A stretch of DNA of 64,000 nucleotides, from the NCBI RefSeq assembly GCF_030811595.1, contig NZ_JAUSRB010000002.1:6758001-6822000 (forward strand), given 5' to 3'. The stretch comes from Streptosporangium brasiliense. Lineage in GTDB: Bacteria > Actinomycetota > Actinomycetes > Streptosporangiales > Streptosporangiaceae. Shown here piece by piece: positions 25,798 to 34,868 of the stretch. The stretch's first letter is position 1. Every line of letters begins with the position of its first letter. The notes beneath the pieces are model-generated. The model had not been told where the DNA came from. It saw only the letters and a program-made list of their open reading frames with translations, and did no database searches. Position numbers and translations under genes: made by a program.

Positions 25798-26904
25798 TCA
25801 AGCCGCGATCGCTGGAGACTGCGCTGGTGACAGGGCCGCTGCGATGATCGGGAAGACCTCGCGGGCGACGTAGCGTTTGAGGCAGCGGATGATCTCCTTC
25901 TTCGATTTACCCTCGCCGGTGCGGCGTTCGGCATAGTCGCGGGTGCGCTGGTCGCGGCTCAGACGGGTCAACACGATGGTGTAGAGCGCGCTGTTGCCAC
26001 GTCGGTCGCCCCCGCGGTTGAGTCGGTGGCGGGTGGTCTTGCCGGAGGATGCCTCGATCGGGTTGACCCCGCACAAAGCGGCGAAGGCAGCCTCGCTGGT
26101 CAGCCGGTCAGGGTTGTCGCCCGCGGTGATGAGCAGCGCGGCGGCGGTGTCCGGGCCGATGCCGTGCCGCTCCAGCAGCCGTGGTGCGCAGGCGGTGATG
26201 ATGGAGCGCATGCGCTGCTGGTGGCAGCGGATCTCCTCGGTGAGCGCCAGAATCCGCCGCGCCAGGATACGCAGCACCTCGGTGGCGACGGTGGTGAGGT
26301 CGTCGGCTTGGGCGCTGGGCAACTCGGCGCAGCGGCGAAACAGCGTGGCTGGGCCCAGGCCGGCCAGCGATTCGCGCAGGTGCGGTTCGGTGCGGGCCAC
26401 GATGGCGCGCAGTTGGTTGATGGCCTGGGTGCGGGCCTTGACCGCGGACTCTTTAGCTAGCTTGACCATGCGCAGCATCTCCACCGCCCCGTCACCGGAC
26501 TTGGCCACGGCGCTGGCCTGCCCGGACAGGACCGCACGGGCGGTGTTTTCGGCGTCAATGGCGTCGGTCTTGCCGCGTCGGCGGCGCACCGCCCGGTCGG
26601 GCCGGTTCACCTCGATCACCTGCACCCGGTGGCGGCGCAGGTAGCGGGTCAGGGCGGTGCCGTGGGAACTGGTGCCTTCCACGCCGGCGCGGTGCAACCG
26701 CCCGTGGCTGCGAGCCCAGGCCAGCAGTTCGGCATAGCCGCAGGCGGTGGCCGCAAAAGGGCGGGTGCCGACCAAGACGCCCTGGACTGTGAGAACGGCA
26801 GCGACATGAGCCTCGGTATGGGTATCGACGCCGACGATGACCTCTTCGCGTTCATCGTCGGTGGAGTGGGTGGTGACGGGGTGGCGGCCGGGGGCGACGC
26901 TCAC
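25798..26904 (-). CDS. IS110-family DEDD transposase
   Basis: 368 residues. The N-terminal RuvC-like DEDD domain has Asp27 (VGVDTHTEAHVA), Glu76 (GVEGTSSHG), and Asp114/Asp117 (KTDAIDAENT). A helical linker follows. The C-terminal transposase-20 domain HGIGPDTAAALLITAGDNPD leads to NPIEASSGKT, with Ser286/Ser287 as candidate nucleophile. Full length, so the element may be active. Confidence 0.9.
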   Translation of the reverse strand: MSVAPGRHPVTTHSTDDEREEVIVGVDTHTEAHVAAVLTVQGVLVGTRPFAATACGYAELLAWARSHGRLHRAGVEGTSSHGTALTRYLRRHRVQVIEVNRPDRAVRRRRGKTDAIDAENTARAVLSGQASAVAKSGDGAVEMLRMVKLAKESAVKARTQAINQLRAIVARTEPHLRESLAGLGPATLFRRCAELPSAQADDLTTVATEVLRILARRILALTEEIRCHQQRMRSIITACAPRLLERHGIGPDTAAALLITAGDNPDRLTSEAAFAALCGVNPIEASSGKTTRHRLNRGGDRRGNSALYTIVLTRLSRDQRTRDYAERRTGEGKSKKEIIRCLKRYVAREVFPIIAAALSPAQSPAIAA

Positions 26905-27118
26905 GTGCTCCTCCTGGAGGTGCGGTCATGACAGAGGCACCGACCGGGTGAGGGAGGTCAGGACTGTGATGGTGCACGGCAAGGCCCCTATGGGGACACA
27001 CCCCCGCCCGATCGACAGCGCCACCGGCACCAGGGCGACAGGTCATCACGAAGGCAGCATGGCCAGTCTCAAGCTGGGTCAGACCCTGGCACCGGGGGGC
27101 ACGTCATCCATCCTCACA
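26905..27118 (-). ncRNA. Candidate bridge RNA region of the IS110 element
   Basis: In IS110-group elements the non-coding end 5' to the transposase encodes a structured bridge RNA whose loops pair with target and donor DNA. This 214-bp region is in that position and carries no ORF on the same strand. Assigned by position and family knowledge only; loops were not folded. Confidence 0.45.
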
Positions 27119-27169
27119 GTGCTCAAGCGCTCGGTGGTCTTGTGGGTCAAGGAGTCGACGGGCCGGTGA

Positions 27170-28081
27170 GCGCACGCGGCCTTCATCGCCTCCCAGAAGA
27201 CCGAGCACGATGTTCCCCACGCGACGGCCTGCCGGATCCTGGGGGTCTCGCAGTCCTGGTTCTACAAATGGCGTGGGCGCGCACCGGGTGTTCGTCAGCA
27301 GCGTCGCGCCGGCTTGGATGCGGCGATCGAGGTGAAGTTCACCGCCTCGGGCGGCACCTACGGCAGCCCGCGCATTACCCGGGACCTGCACGAGGAGGGC
27401 TGGCGGGTCTCGGCCAACACGGTGGCCGCGCGGATGGCCGAACTCGGCCTGGCCGGTCGGCCGGCTGCCAGACGGCGTTCGCTGACGCGCCAGGGCGCCA
27501 GGCCCGCGGCACCGGATCTGGTCGGCCGTCAGTTCACCGCCGTCGCACCGGACGTGTTGTGGTGCGGAGATGTCACCGAGATCGTCACCGACGAGGGCAA
27601 GCTGTATCTGGCCACCGTGCAGGACCTGTTCTCCCGCCGGTTGCTCGGCTATGCCATGTCTGCCCATCATGACGCCGCTTTGACGGTCGCCTCCTTGCAG
27701 ATGGCCGCGGTCACCCGAGGCGGCGACGTCGACGGGGTGATCTTCCACTCCGATCGCGGCGGTGAGTACACCGCTGCCCGGTTCCAGGCTGCCTGCCGCC
27801 ACTGGGGTGTGGTGCAGTCGATGGGCCGGGCCGGCTGCGCGCTGGACAACGCTCCGGCCGAATCGTTCAACGTCACGCTCAAAGTCGAGCTCGCCCACCG
27901 GTATCGCTTCGCCACCCGCGCCGAGGCCCGGCTGAAGATCGCGACCTGGATCGCCGGTTTCTACAACACCCGCCGCCGCCACAGCGCCGCCGACGGGTTA
28001 CCACCGATCATCTACGAACAGCGGATCGCGGCCGTTAGAGCGGCCACCACGGTGAGACGTCAGCAGCTCATAGCCGCATAG
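27170..28081 (+). CDS. IS3-family OrfB transposase (start uncertain)
   Basis: Open in the same frame as the OrfA end, directly after its stop: AHAAFIASQKTEHDVPHATA, CRILGVSQSWFYKWRG, then the IS3 core. DDE residues: Asp in LWCGDVTEIV, Asp in FHSDRGGEYTA and Glu in APAESFNVTLKVEL; ends near YNTRRRHSAADGLPPIIYEQ. No ATG exists near the expected start. GTG 27166 lies in a different frame, suggesting a one-base change that uncoupled translation; a TTG at 27314 would lose about 48 residues. Probably no longer functional. Confidence 0.75.
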   Translation, partial: AHAAFIASQKTEHDVPHATACRILGVSQSWFYKWRGRAPGVRQQRRAGLDAAIEVKFTASGGTYGSPRITRDLHEEGWRVSANTVAARMAELGLAGRPAARRRSLTRQGARPAAPDLVGRQFTAVAPDVLWCGDVTEIVTDEGKLYLATVQDLFSRRLLGYAMSAHHDAALTVASLQMAAVTRGGDVDGVIFHSDRGGEYTAARFQAACRHWGVVQSMGRAGCALDNAPAESFNVTLKVELAHRYRFATRAEARLKIATWIAGFYNTRRRHSAADGLPPIIYEQRIAAVRAATTVRRQQLIAA

Positions 28082-28210
28082 AAAAGTCTCCACGATTTCA
28101 GGGGATTGCCACTCGGTTACTCGGCACCCGCTCGGTGATCATCGTTTTGTGAACTACCCTCAGCGGCCAAGTAGCGCTGCGACAGATCACCGTCACCCCG
28201 AGATCCTTGA

Positions 28211-28423
28211 CCGGCACTTCCCGCCAGCGCGGCCGTAGCCGTCACCGACGGGCACAGTCAGGAGTACGAGACGATTACCGAGCTCACGGATTTCAAGACC
28301 GAAGCGCTGTCCCGCCTCGCCGCCCAACACGACGAGACCATCTGTCTGCGCCGACAGGCTCACCAGGTTGCCGACGTCCACCGATTGCCGATCCGCGGTT
28401 CCGTCATCGAACCAGGTGACTGA
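28211..28423 (+). pseudogene. Short open frame, possible gene remnant
   Basis: The frame encodes GHSQEYETITELTDFKTEAL then SRLAAQHDETICLRRQAHQV, with coding-like composition but no start codon after the upstream stop at 28208. It lies between the right end of the IS3 element and the serine hydrolase, so it may be the 3' part of a gene truncated by the insertion. No family recognised. Confidence 0.3.
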
Positions 28424-28492
28424 GCACCAGGCGCTCAACGTTGCGCTGAATCAACGGATTGGCAACGGCCCAGGCACTGCAAGGATCATGTC

Positions 28493-29491
28493 GTGTCCCA
28501 GTTGCGCCAACGAATGACAGCCCTGATCTCCGAAGCCGGCTACCGCAGTGACGAACCGGTCCTGGTCGGGATGCAGCAACCCGGAGCGCCGCCTGTCCTC
28601 CTGGCCCAAGGGCTGACAGTCACCGGCGAGTCGGTGACCGCCACGACGCTCGTCTATGCGGCGTCGCTGTCGAAGCAGATGACCGCGGCCTGCGCGGCGC
28701 TGCTCGCCCAACAGGGGGCACTGGACATGGAAGCGCCCCTGTCACGCTGGCTGCCCCAGCTACCGGCGTGGGCCGGCACCGTCCGCCTGCGGCACCTCGT
28801 CCATCACACCGCGGCCCTCCCCGCCGACTCCAAGATCGATGCCATCATCACCGGCGAAGCCGACCGGACCACCCCGGGCATCATCCAAGCCCTCACCCAG
28901 TTCCCGGCCCTGAACCACCAGCCGGGCACCGAACACGTCTATTCCAACGCCGGATACGTCTGCCTGGCCGCGGTGGTGGAACGAGCGGCGGACATGCCGC
29001 TGCCCGACTTCGCCCAGTGCCATCTCTTCGTCCCGCTGGCGATGGCAGACACCCGCTACTGGCCCGGACCTGACCCCACGCCCCCGGGTGCCGCGCCGCT
29101 TGCCCGTCTTCATCCCGCCCCGCTGTCCCTGGGTGACGGAGGGGTATGGACGACTCTCCGCGATCTGCTGCGCTGGGGCCAGGCGCTCAACGCCGACGAA
29201 CTCGGCATCTCGGAGCTCCTGCAGACACCTGGACACCTCGATGACGGAACGCCGATCGACTACGCCTGGGGCATCGGCGTCCGATCACACGCCGCACACC
29301 GCGTCTATCGGCACGGCGGAGGCTGGATCGGCCTGCGCGCCCTGCACGCGCGAGTACCCGATCTGGACCTGAGCGTGGCTGTCATAGCGATCAACGACCA
29401 CACCGAACGCCGAGTCCCGCTCCTCAACAGCATTCTCGATGGGGTAACCCAACCTCAGCCTCTCAACCCGCTGAAGGATGAGCAGGTGTGA
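28493..29491 (+). CDS. Serine hydrolase, beta-lactamase class C/EstB-like
   Basis: 332 residues from GTG 28493. All three motifs of the penicillin-recognising serine hydrolases are present: Ser58-x-x-Lys61 (SLSK in VYAASLSKQMTA), Tyr150-Ser-Asn152 (HVYSNAGYV) and His274-Gly-Gly (YRHGGGWIG). No signal peptide is seen, so it is probably a cytosolic esterase or peptidase rather than a true beta-lactamase. Stands alone. Confidence 0.85.
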   Translation: MSQLRQRMTALISEAGYRSDEPVLVGMQQPGAPPVLLAQGLTVTGESVTATTLVYAASLSKQMTAACAALLAQQGALDMEAPLSRWLPQLPAWAGTVRLRHLVHHTAALPADSKIDAIITGEADRTTPGIIQALTQFPALNHQPGTEHVYSNAGYVCLAAVVERAADMPLPDFAQCHLFVPLAMADTRYWPGPDPTPPGAAPLARLHPAPLSLGDGGVWTTLRDLLRWGQALNADELGISELLQTPGHLDDGTPIDYAWGIGVRSHAAHRVYRHGGGWIGLRALHARVPDLDLSVAVIAINDHTERRVPLLNSILDGVTQPQPLNPLKDEQV

Positions 29492-29704
29492 GTCCTACGG
29501 ATATACCCCTGACCTGCTCTGATGTGAGGGCACCGCAGGACTGGTGCGCCGGTCAGTGGTGCGGTGGGCCGGACCGGGGATGCCGTTGACCTCGCCCGGA
29601 TGCCTCACGTCAACGCTGGTCGGCGAGATCCGTTGGATGTTCCGCGATTACTACCGGGCCCCTGCCGGAGGCGAGCCGGCAGGTGGCCGCGTACTGCACA
29701 ACGC

Positions 29705-32700
29705 TCAGCCGACGGTGGTGTCCCAGGCTTGCTGGCGTACCTCGAGGTGTGGGGAATCACGCAGGTCGCGGATGATCTCCCCCCATGGGGGCGCCCAGTC
29801 GGTGTGTGCGCCGCCCCACTGGGTGAGCGTGATCGCGAACAAGGCGCCAGCCAGGTCGCCGCCGGCCGTCAGCCGCCGGATCGCGGGCAGCGTGGCGGCG
29901 GGCGGCACCTGCGGACGGCTCCGGTAGCTGTCGTACAGCTCGGCGGCTACCCGCTCGGCTGTCTGAGCCGCCAGGATCGGCCGGTTCCCCAGAAGGTCGG
30001 CCAGCGTACACAAGGCATCGGCCAATTCTGCGTCCGATGTGGGGAGCAGGGCTATCGCCAGCCGCACCGCCTCGGTCAGCAGGCGCGGCCGGGTGGCGAG
30101 CAGGTCCATCGCGTCCTGGGCGAGCCGCATCTGCCATGGCCGCTCCTCGTCCAGCATCGTGGCCAGGCTTTCAGTGATGGCGGTCACGCGCGTTCGCGCC
30201 GGCGCCCGCAGGTCCTCGCCGGGTACGGCGGCGGCCAACCGGGCGAGCACGTCGAGCGTCCGAGACTGGATCGCCCCTGTCCGCAGCAGCGCCAGGAACA
30301 CCTCCATGATCTGCCCGTCAACCCCCGGGTCGGCCACGGCCTCGAGGATCTCCTCGAAGCCGCCGCGGTACCAGTGCGCCCACAAACTGAACGCTTTCGA
30401 CCCGCGGAAACGTACCCCGGGCAGGTCGGCGGACATGAGCAGCCGCCGTACGAGGTCCGCGTAGCCGGGGCGGGCGGCGGGGGCGTACTCCATCGGGTGG
30501 GCCTGGAAGAGCGTGCGCAGGATCACCTCGTCGGCGTACCGGCCGGGGGTCTCCATCAGAGCGGCCAGGGTGCGCGGGTCCTCGGGCATGCCGCGCAGCA
30601 CCGCGGCCACGGTCGCGCGTACGTCCCGATGCAGGCCGGGGTCCTCCCATGCCCGCAGCAACACCTCCACCGCGCCCGGCGGGCGGTCGCGGTGGAGCCG
30701 ACGGGCGGCCAGCTTGCGCAGGGTGATCTTGCTTTCAGGGGCGGTCAGCGCCTGCTCCAGGAACGGGCCCAGCCGGGACGGGGCGCCGGACCGGCAGGCG
30801 CGCGCCAGGGCGATCACCGCGGCACGGGAGGCCGGGCCGCCGGCGTGCCGCAGGAGCAGGGGCATCGCGTCGGCGCCCGCCATGGCCATGACGGCGGCCT
30901 CGGCCAGCACCGTGTTCTCGTGGTCCGCCCAGGTGGCGAGGAGGTCGAGCCCGCCGCCGACCCGTCCGAACGCCTGGACCGCCGTCGCCCGGACGGAGAC
31001 GGGCAACCGCTCGTCGCCGACGGTGGCGGCGAGCTTGGCGCGTACGCGGTCGCGCTGGTCAGGGGTCCATCGTCGGGCCTCACCCTCGACGATCGGCGGC
31101 ACCCACGAGGGGTCGGCGAACCGGCCACCGCGGTCGTGCTCGAGCAGCGGCAGGAGGAGATCGGTACGGCGCCGCGCCACCGCACACCACACGGCGGGCA
31201 GCGTCACGGCGGACGGCTCTTCCAGAACAAGCCCGACGATCCGCTCCATCCGCCCATCACCCGCTCGCACCGGCCGCCCGGCCGCGCCGGGTTCCGGCGG
31301 TGGGGTCGTTCGGTGGCGGCCGGGTCGGTGGGACAGCCATAGGTCGGCGGCCTCATGGGCGAGTGGCTCCGGTGCCTGGCCGATGGCGGCGCGCAGGTCG
31401 TCCTGCAGTTCGGCCAGCGCCCAGCCGCGTCGGCCGAGCGTGCGGGCGAGGGCCACGGCCACGGTGAAGTCCCCCCGCTCGCGCGCTGCCCGCAGGTGCG
31501 GCCGCAACAGCGCGAGCAGGTCGTGCTCCTGACCCGTGCGCAGCACCCGGTCCAGCTGATGCGGATCCGTGGGCGTGCCGGGAAAGCCACGATCACGACG
31601 GCGGCGACGGGCGGGAGCGGGCCAGCGTGCGTCAGAGTGAGGCACGAGCGCTGGGAGCCCCGCCGCGCCGTACCGGGCCACCAGTGATGCGTATACGCCC
31701 ATCCCCCACGAGACCAGGGCGGGCGCGAGGGCCGGGTCGTGGTGCCGCAGCACCCGGCCGGCCAGGCTGCGCAGCGCCTCCCGGGTGTCGGGGGAGGAGT
31801 CCGGGGCCTGGGCCGCGGCGGTGGCGATGCGGCCCAGCGTGGCGGCGAAGGAGTCGTCGAGCAGCGCGGGCGGCACCTCCAGCAGCGCGGTCAGCAGGTC
31901 CCGGCGGAGCGGGTCCCGTTCGTTCACGGTGCGCAGGGCCAGCTCGGCCAGGAGATCATGGAGCAACGCCCGGTTCCGCGTGCGCGCCGTGCACCGTACC
32001 AGCAGCGTCCTGGCCAGGCCGCGCCGCCGCGGATCCCCTCCGACGGCCGCCTCGCGCAGCGGGCCGACCGCCTCCTCGTACGGCAGATGGCTGGTGAGCT
32101 CCAGCGGGATGTCCGGATTGTCCAGGCAGGAGCGGGCCGAATGCCACACCGAGGCGTGCCAGTCGAGTATGCGCCTGGCCTCGGCCGCCGCCGGCTCGGG
32201 AGGCAGCCATCCGAGCAGCCGCATCGCCCACAGCCGGCCTGCTCTGCCCTGCGCCTGCGCGGCCGTCTCGAAGATCGTGACCCGGCGGGCGGGCGGCAGC
32301 CGGCGCAGCACCGTATCGAAGCGGTAATCGACCGAGGCGAGCCGCAGCAGTTCGGCGTCCGACGCCGAGCTCAAGTGGCGGAGCAGCGCTTTCGGTGGTT
32401 CTTGCCAGCGAGGGGAGGCTTCGGCGATGAACAGCCTCCTGGCGCGTACGGCGTCCGCCCTGAACAGCGCGTTGGCGACCGCGCCGGGAAGCTGGGTGAG
32501 AACGTCACGCAGGTCGTACCGTTCCAGCAGTGCCAGCATCCGGTCCGGCTCGGAGAGCGCGGCAAGCTCCACGCCCGCGCCCCGGCGGCGCCACCAGGTC
32601 CACGGGCGCACGCCGGTGGCCAGTTCTTGCTCAGCCACCGCCATGATCGCGCCCGCATGCCGCTTGGCCATCGTCGTCCAGGACGTCACCGCGTGGGCCA

Positions 32701-33001
32701 GCTCCGGCAACCATCGCAGGACCGCCGCGGAGCCGCAGGCCGGCAGCAGCGCGGCCGCCTCGCGGTCGCTCCATCGGGCGCGCACGTCCGGCAACAGCGC
32801 CTCGGCCAGCGCGTGCCGGCGGCCGTGCGCCAGCATGCGGTACAGCGCGCGCCGCAGGTCGGCGGGCGCGTCGTCGAGCGCGGCCCGCACCGCCGGATCC
32901 GATACGGGCAGCGTACGGACGGCACGCAAGGCCGAGCGCCGCAACCTCATGTCGGGTCCGGCGAGAACCTTCTCGATGAAGCCGATGTCGCGGGCCGCCA
33001 T
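29705..33001 (-). CDS. Large HEAT-repeat protein, probably missing its native 5' end
   Basis: 1098 residues from the ATG at 33001, made of repeated paired helices (for example DPAVRAALDDAPADLRRALY, ESKITLRKLAARRLHRDRP, LPVSVRATAVQAFGRVGGGL), an alpha-solenoid scaffold with no catalytic domain. The same frame stays open and protein-like for about 190 bp upstream (PLPHPRRARALALHARRLAG, then LDELSAGDQYARHTALHLAM) but has no ATG, GTG or TTG before a TGA near 33200. The original start region was therefore probably removed. Function unknown; related large HEAT proteins occur in actinomycetes. Confidence 0.75.
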   Translation of the reverse strand: MAARDIGFIEKVLAGPDMRLRRSALRAVRTLPVSDPAVRAALDDAPADLRRALYRMLAHGRRHALAEALLPDVRARWSDREAAALLPACGSAAVLRWLPELAHAVTSWTTMAKRHAGAIMAVAEQELATGVRPWTWWRRRGAGVELAALSEPDRMLALLERYDLRDVLTQLPGAVANALFRADAVRARRLFIAEASPRWQEPPKALLRHLSSASDAELLRLASVDYRFDTVLRRLPPARRVTIFETAAQAQGRAGRLWAMRLLGWLPPEPAAAEARRILDWHASVWHSARSCLDNPDIPLELTSHLPYEEAVGPLREAAVGGDPRRRGLARTLLVRCTARTRNRALLHDLLAELALRTVNERDPLRRDLLTALLEVPPALLDDSFAATLGRIATAAAQAPDSSPDTREALRSLAGRVLRHHDPALAPALVSWGMGVYASLVARYGAAGLPALVPHSDARWPAPARRRRRDRGFPGTPTDPHQLDRVLRTGQEHDLLALLRPHLRAARERGDFTVAVALARTLGRRGWALAELQDDLRAAIGQAPEPLAHEAADLWLSHRPGRHRTTPPPEPGAAGRPVRAGDGRMERIVGLVLEEPSAVTLPAVWCAVARRRTDLLLPLLEHDRGGRFADPSWVPPIVEGEARRWTPDQRDRVRAKLAATVGDERLPVSVRATAVQAFGRVGGGLDLLATWADHENTVLAEAAVMAMAGADAMPLLLRHAGGPASRAAVIALARACRSGAPSRLGPFLEQALTAPESKITLRKLAARRLHRDRPPGAVEVLLRAWEDPGLHRDVRATVAAVLRGMPEDPRTLAALMETPGRYADEVILRTLFQAHPMEYAPAARPGYADLVRRLLMSADLPGVRFRGSKAFSLWAHWYRGGFEEILEAVADPGVDGQIMEVFLALLRTGAIQSRTLDVLARLAAAVPGEDLRAPARTRVTAITESLATMLDEERPWQMRLAQDAMDLLATRPRLLTEAVRLAIALLPTSDAELADALCTLADLLGNRPILAAQTAERVAAELYDSYRSRPQVPPAATLPAIRRLTAGGDLAGALFAITLTQWGGAHTDWAPPWGEIIRDLRDSPHLEVRQQAWDTTVG

Positions 33002-33195
33002 GGCGAGATGCAGTGCCGTGTGCCGGGCGTACTGGTCCCCCGCCGACAGCTCGTCCAGGAGAACGCGCAGATGGGAGGTGCCGGCCAGGCGGCGGGCGTG
33101 CAGCGCCAGCGCCCGCGCGCGCCGTGGGTGGGGAAGAGGTGCAAGACGCGCCAGCAGCGCGACCGCGGGAATCGATCTCGAGGGCCGGCTCTTCG

Positions 33196-33492
33196 ACCGG
33201 CTCCATGGGCCTCAACGGCCTGGGCGGAGAACGCCCTTTCCACTAGTCATGCCGACAATGGTGACCCACCATCCCATTGCCGCGCAACTCGGGGTTCCAG
33301 TAATGTCGGCGCGACATGCGCGCCCTGAAGGCCGTGCTCGCCGAGAAGCCGCGCCAGCACCTCAAACTCATCCGTCCGCGACCAATGACGTGCGAGCGGA
33401 CGGTTGCCGGAGCCTTCAGCCTGGCGGCCGTGGCCACCTGTTTGAGGATCGGCGGGACGTGGCGGCGGGCCAGTGCCCGGCCGGTGACGGCT
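33196..33492. other. Rearranged junction without a supported gene
   Basis: About 300 bp between the truncated HEAT gene and the coiled-coil gene. Includes CACTAGTC at 33241-33248, another CTAG of the kind targeted by the IS630 elements here, suggesting an excised or deleted IS. No convincing reading frame. Confidence 0.35.
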
Positions 33493-34746
33493 TCATCGGT
33501 CCTGTTCGGGCTCTGCGGCGGCGGGGGTCGGGCGCGCCCGCAGCTGGTCGATCTCGGCTCGCAGCTTCCCTACCTCGGCCTGCAGGGCGTCGTGGCGGGC
33601 TTTGAGGTCCTTGCGCTGGCCGCGTAGTTCGGCGAGCAGGTCCTGGTCGGCCTCGTGCCGGGCTTGGGCGCGGGCGAGGTCGGCGGCGCCGGCCGCGCCC
33701 TGGGCGCGGGCGTCCTCCAGCTGCGTGCGCAGGGCGCGCAGCTGCTCGTCACCGGCGCGGCGCAGTTCCTCCAGCTCGGTGCGTGTCGCGTCGGTCTGGG
33801 CGCGGGCCCGGCGGCTGTCGTCCTGGGCGGCGGCGAGCTGGGTGGCCAGGGTGTCGGTACGGCTGCGCTGCTCGGTGAGCTGGTCGCCCAGCGCTGCCGC
33901 GCGGGCCCGCTCGGCGGCCAGGTCCCGGTCGCGGTCGGCCAGGCCGGTCCGCAGCGCCGTGGCGGCGGCCCGGGCCTCCTCTGCCTCGGTGCGTAGCGCG
34001 CGCAGCTGGGTGGCCTGGTCGGCGGTCACCGCCGCGGCGTGCTCGGCGGCCTCGGTGGCCTCACCGAGCTTCGTCCCCAGGTCAAGCACTTCGGCGCGGG
34101 TCTTCTCCGTCACGCGCTCGAGATCGGCGCGGGCGTTGCCCTCGCGCTCCTCGGCCAGTCGCTGGGCCTGCTCGGCTTCGCGCATCCGCCGCTCGGCGCT
34201 GATGCGGGCGCGATCGGCGGCCGCGGCCTGCTCGCGGGCGATCGCGGCGTCCGCGCGGTCCTCGGCGGCTTCGGCTTCGGCGGCACTGATCCGGGCCAGC
34301 GCGCCGGTTTCGGCCAGGTCGACCTTTTCGGCGAAGCGGTCGACGAGCGCGGCGAGTGCCTCCTGCAGCGGGCGTGCTTCGGTCAGGATCGCGCCGGACT
34401 CGGTCACCGCGGTGGTAACGGCGGTGAGCTGTTCTTTGCGGCGAGCGCGAGAGGCGGCGGTTTTGCAGGCGTCACTGCAGTACTGGCGGGGCCGTCGGCC
34501 GGTGGAGCGCGGCAGCGGCTGGCCGTCCCAGGCACATCGGCCGTGCGGGGCCGCCGCATCGGCAGCGGGCGATGGGAGCGGTTCGGCCACCACTCCCGGG
34601 CCGCCGTCGGAGCGGCCGGTGGTGCCAGGCGGGTCGTCGTCGAGCGGCGCCTCGGGCGGGCCGGCCAGGTGATCCGGTTCCGGGCGGAGGCCGAAAGCGG
34701 TGTTTTTCGGGTCATCCGCAGAGCGGAGCGATGCGTTGTCAGCCAC
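33493..34746 (-). CDS. Long coiled-coil protein with N-terminal Cys/basic motif (KfrA-like possibility)
   Basis: 417 residues. N-terminal 75 are Pro/Asp-rich and disordered. A compact zinc-ribbon-like piece follows (CAWDGQPLPRSTGRRPRQYC SDACKTAASRARRK), then about 300 residues of Ala/Glu/Arg heptads from LAALVDRFAEKVDLAETGAL to the C-terminus. The architecture (small DNA-binding-like head plus long coiled coil) resembles plasmid KfrA-type or nucleoid-associated proteins, but no specific match is claimed. Upstream is a gene-poor region with hairpins. Confidence 0.6.
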   Translation of the reverse strand: MADNASLRSADDPKNTAFGLRPEPDHLAGPPEAPLDDDPPGTTGRSDGGPGVVAEPLPSPAADAAAPHGRCAWDGQPLPRSTGRRPRQYCSDACKTAASRARRKEQLTAVTTAVTESGAILTEARPLQEALAALVDRFAEKVDLAETGALARISAAEAEAAEDRADAAIAREQAAAADRARISAERRMREAEQAQRLAEEREGNARADLERVTEKTRAEVLDLGTKLGEATEAAEHAAAVTADQATQLRALRTEAEEARAAATALRTGLADRDRDLAAERARAAALGDQLTEQRSRTDTLATQLAAAQDDSRRARAQTDATRTELEELRRAGDEQLRALRTQLEDARAQGAAGAADLARAQARHEADQDLLAELRGQRKDLKARHDALQAEVGKLRAEIDQLRARPTPAAAEPEQDR

Positions 34747-34834
34747 ACAAGCACTCTACCAAAACGTGTCTGCAAGACCCGATAAAAAATCGAAGCGTTA
34801 CGTTACGAAATCTCGGTGATGCGTGCGCACCGAG

Positions 34835-34868
34835 CAGGCTTGCGATAACTTTGCTTATCGCAAGCCTG
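34835..34868. repeat. Perfect 14-bp inverted repeat (hairpin) upstream of the coiled-coil gene
   Basis: CAGGCTTGCGATAA / TTATCGCAAGCCTG separated by six bases, 89 bp upstream of the coiled-coil start. Could be an operator, terminator or replication-related hairpin. Confidence 0.75.

Larger units (their letters stand above)
25783..27118. mobile_element. IS110-family element inserted in IS3 orfA
   Basis: About 1336 bp, limits set by where the interrupted OrfA frame can be rejoined (gat g | tg ctc). No obvious terminal inverted repeats or target duplication, as is normal for IS110, which uses a DEDD enzyme guided by an RNA from its non-coding end. Contains one intact transposase gene and a 214-bp untranslated region upstream of it. 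Intact genes and clean junctions suggest a recent event. Confidence 0.85.
25512..27169 (+). pseudogene. IS3-family OrfA, interrupted by IS110
   Basis: The 5' part (25512-25782) encodes MGETRRSFDPEFRAGAVRIV with helix-turn-helix SIASVAKDLGINAGTLANWM and leucine-zipper-like ELEMERD. The remainder resumes at 27119 as VLKRSVVLWVKESTGR and a stop at 27167-27169. Removing 25783-27118 restores ERD-VLKRSV, the conserved OrfA end, in frame. So one insertion event, with no other damage, inactivated the gene. Confidence 0.85.

Noticed and set aside
28493-29491. Antibiotic beta-lactamase
   Set aside because: SxxK/YxN/HGG are present, but there is no signal peptide, and the class is dominated by esterases and peptidases in actinomycetes.
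33243-33437. Short minus-strand frame beside the truncated HEAT gene
   Set aside because: No domain or ribosome site; sits in a rearranged junction.
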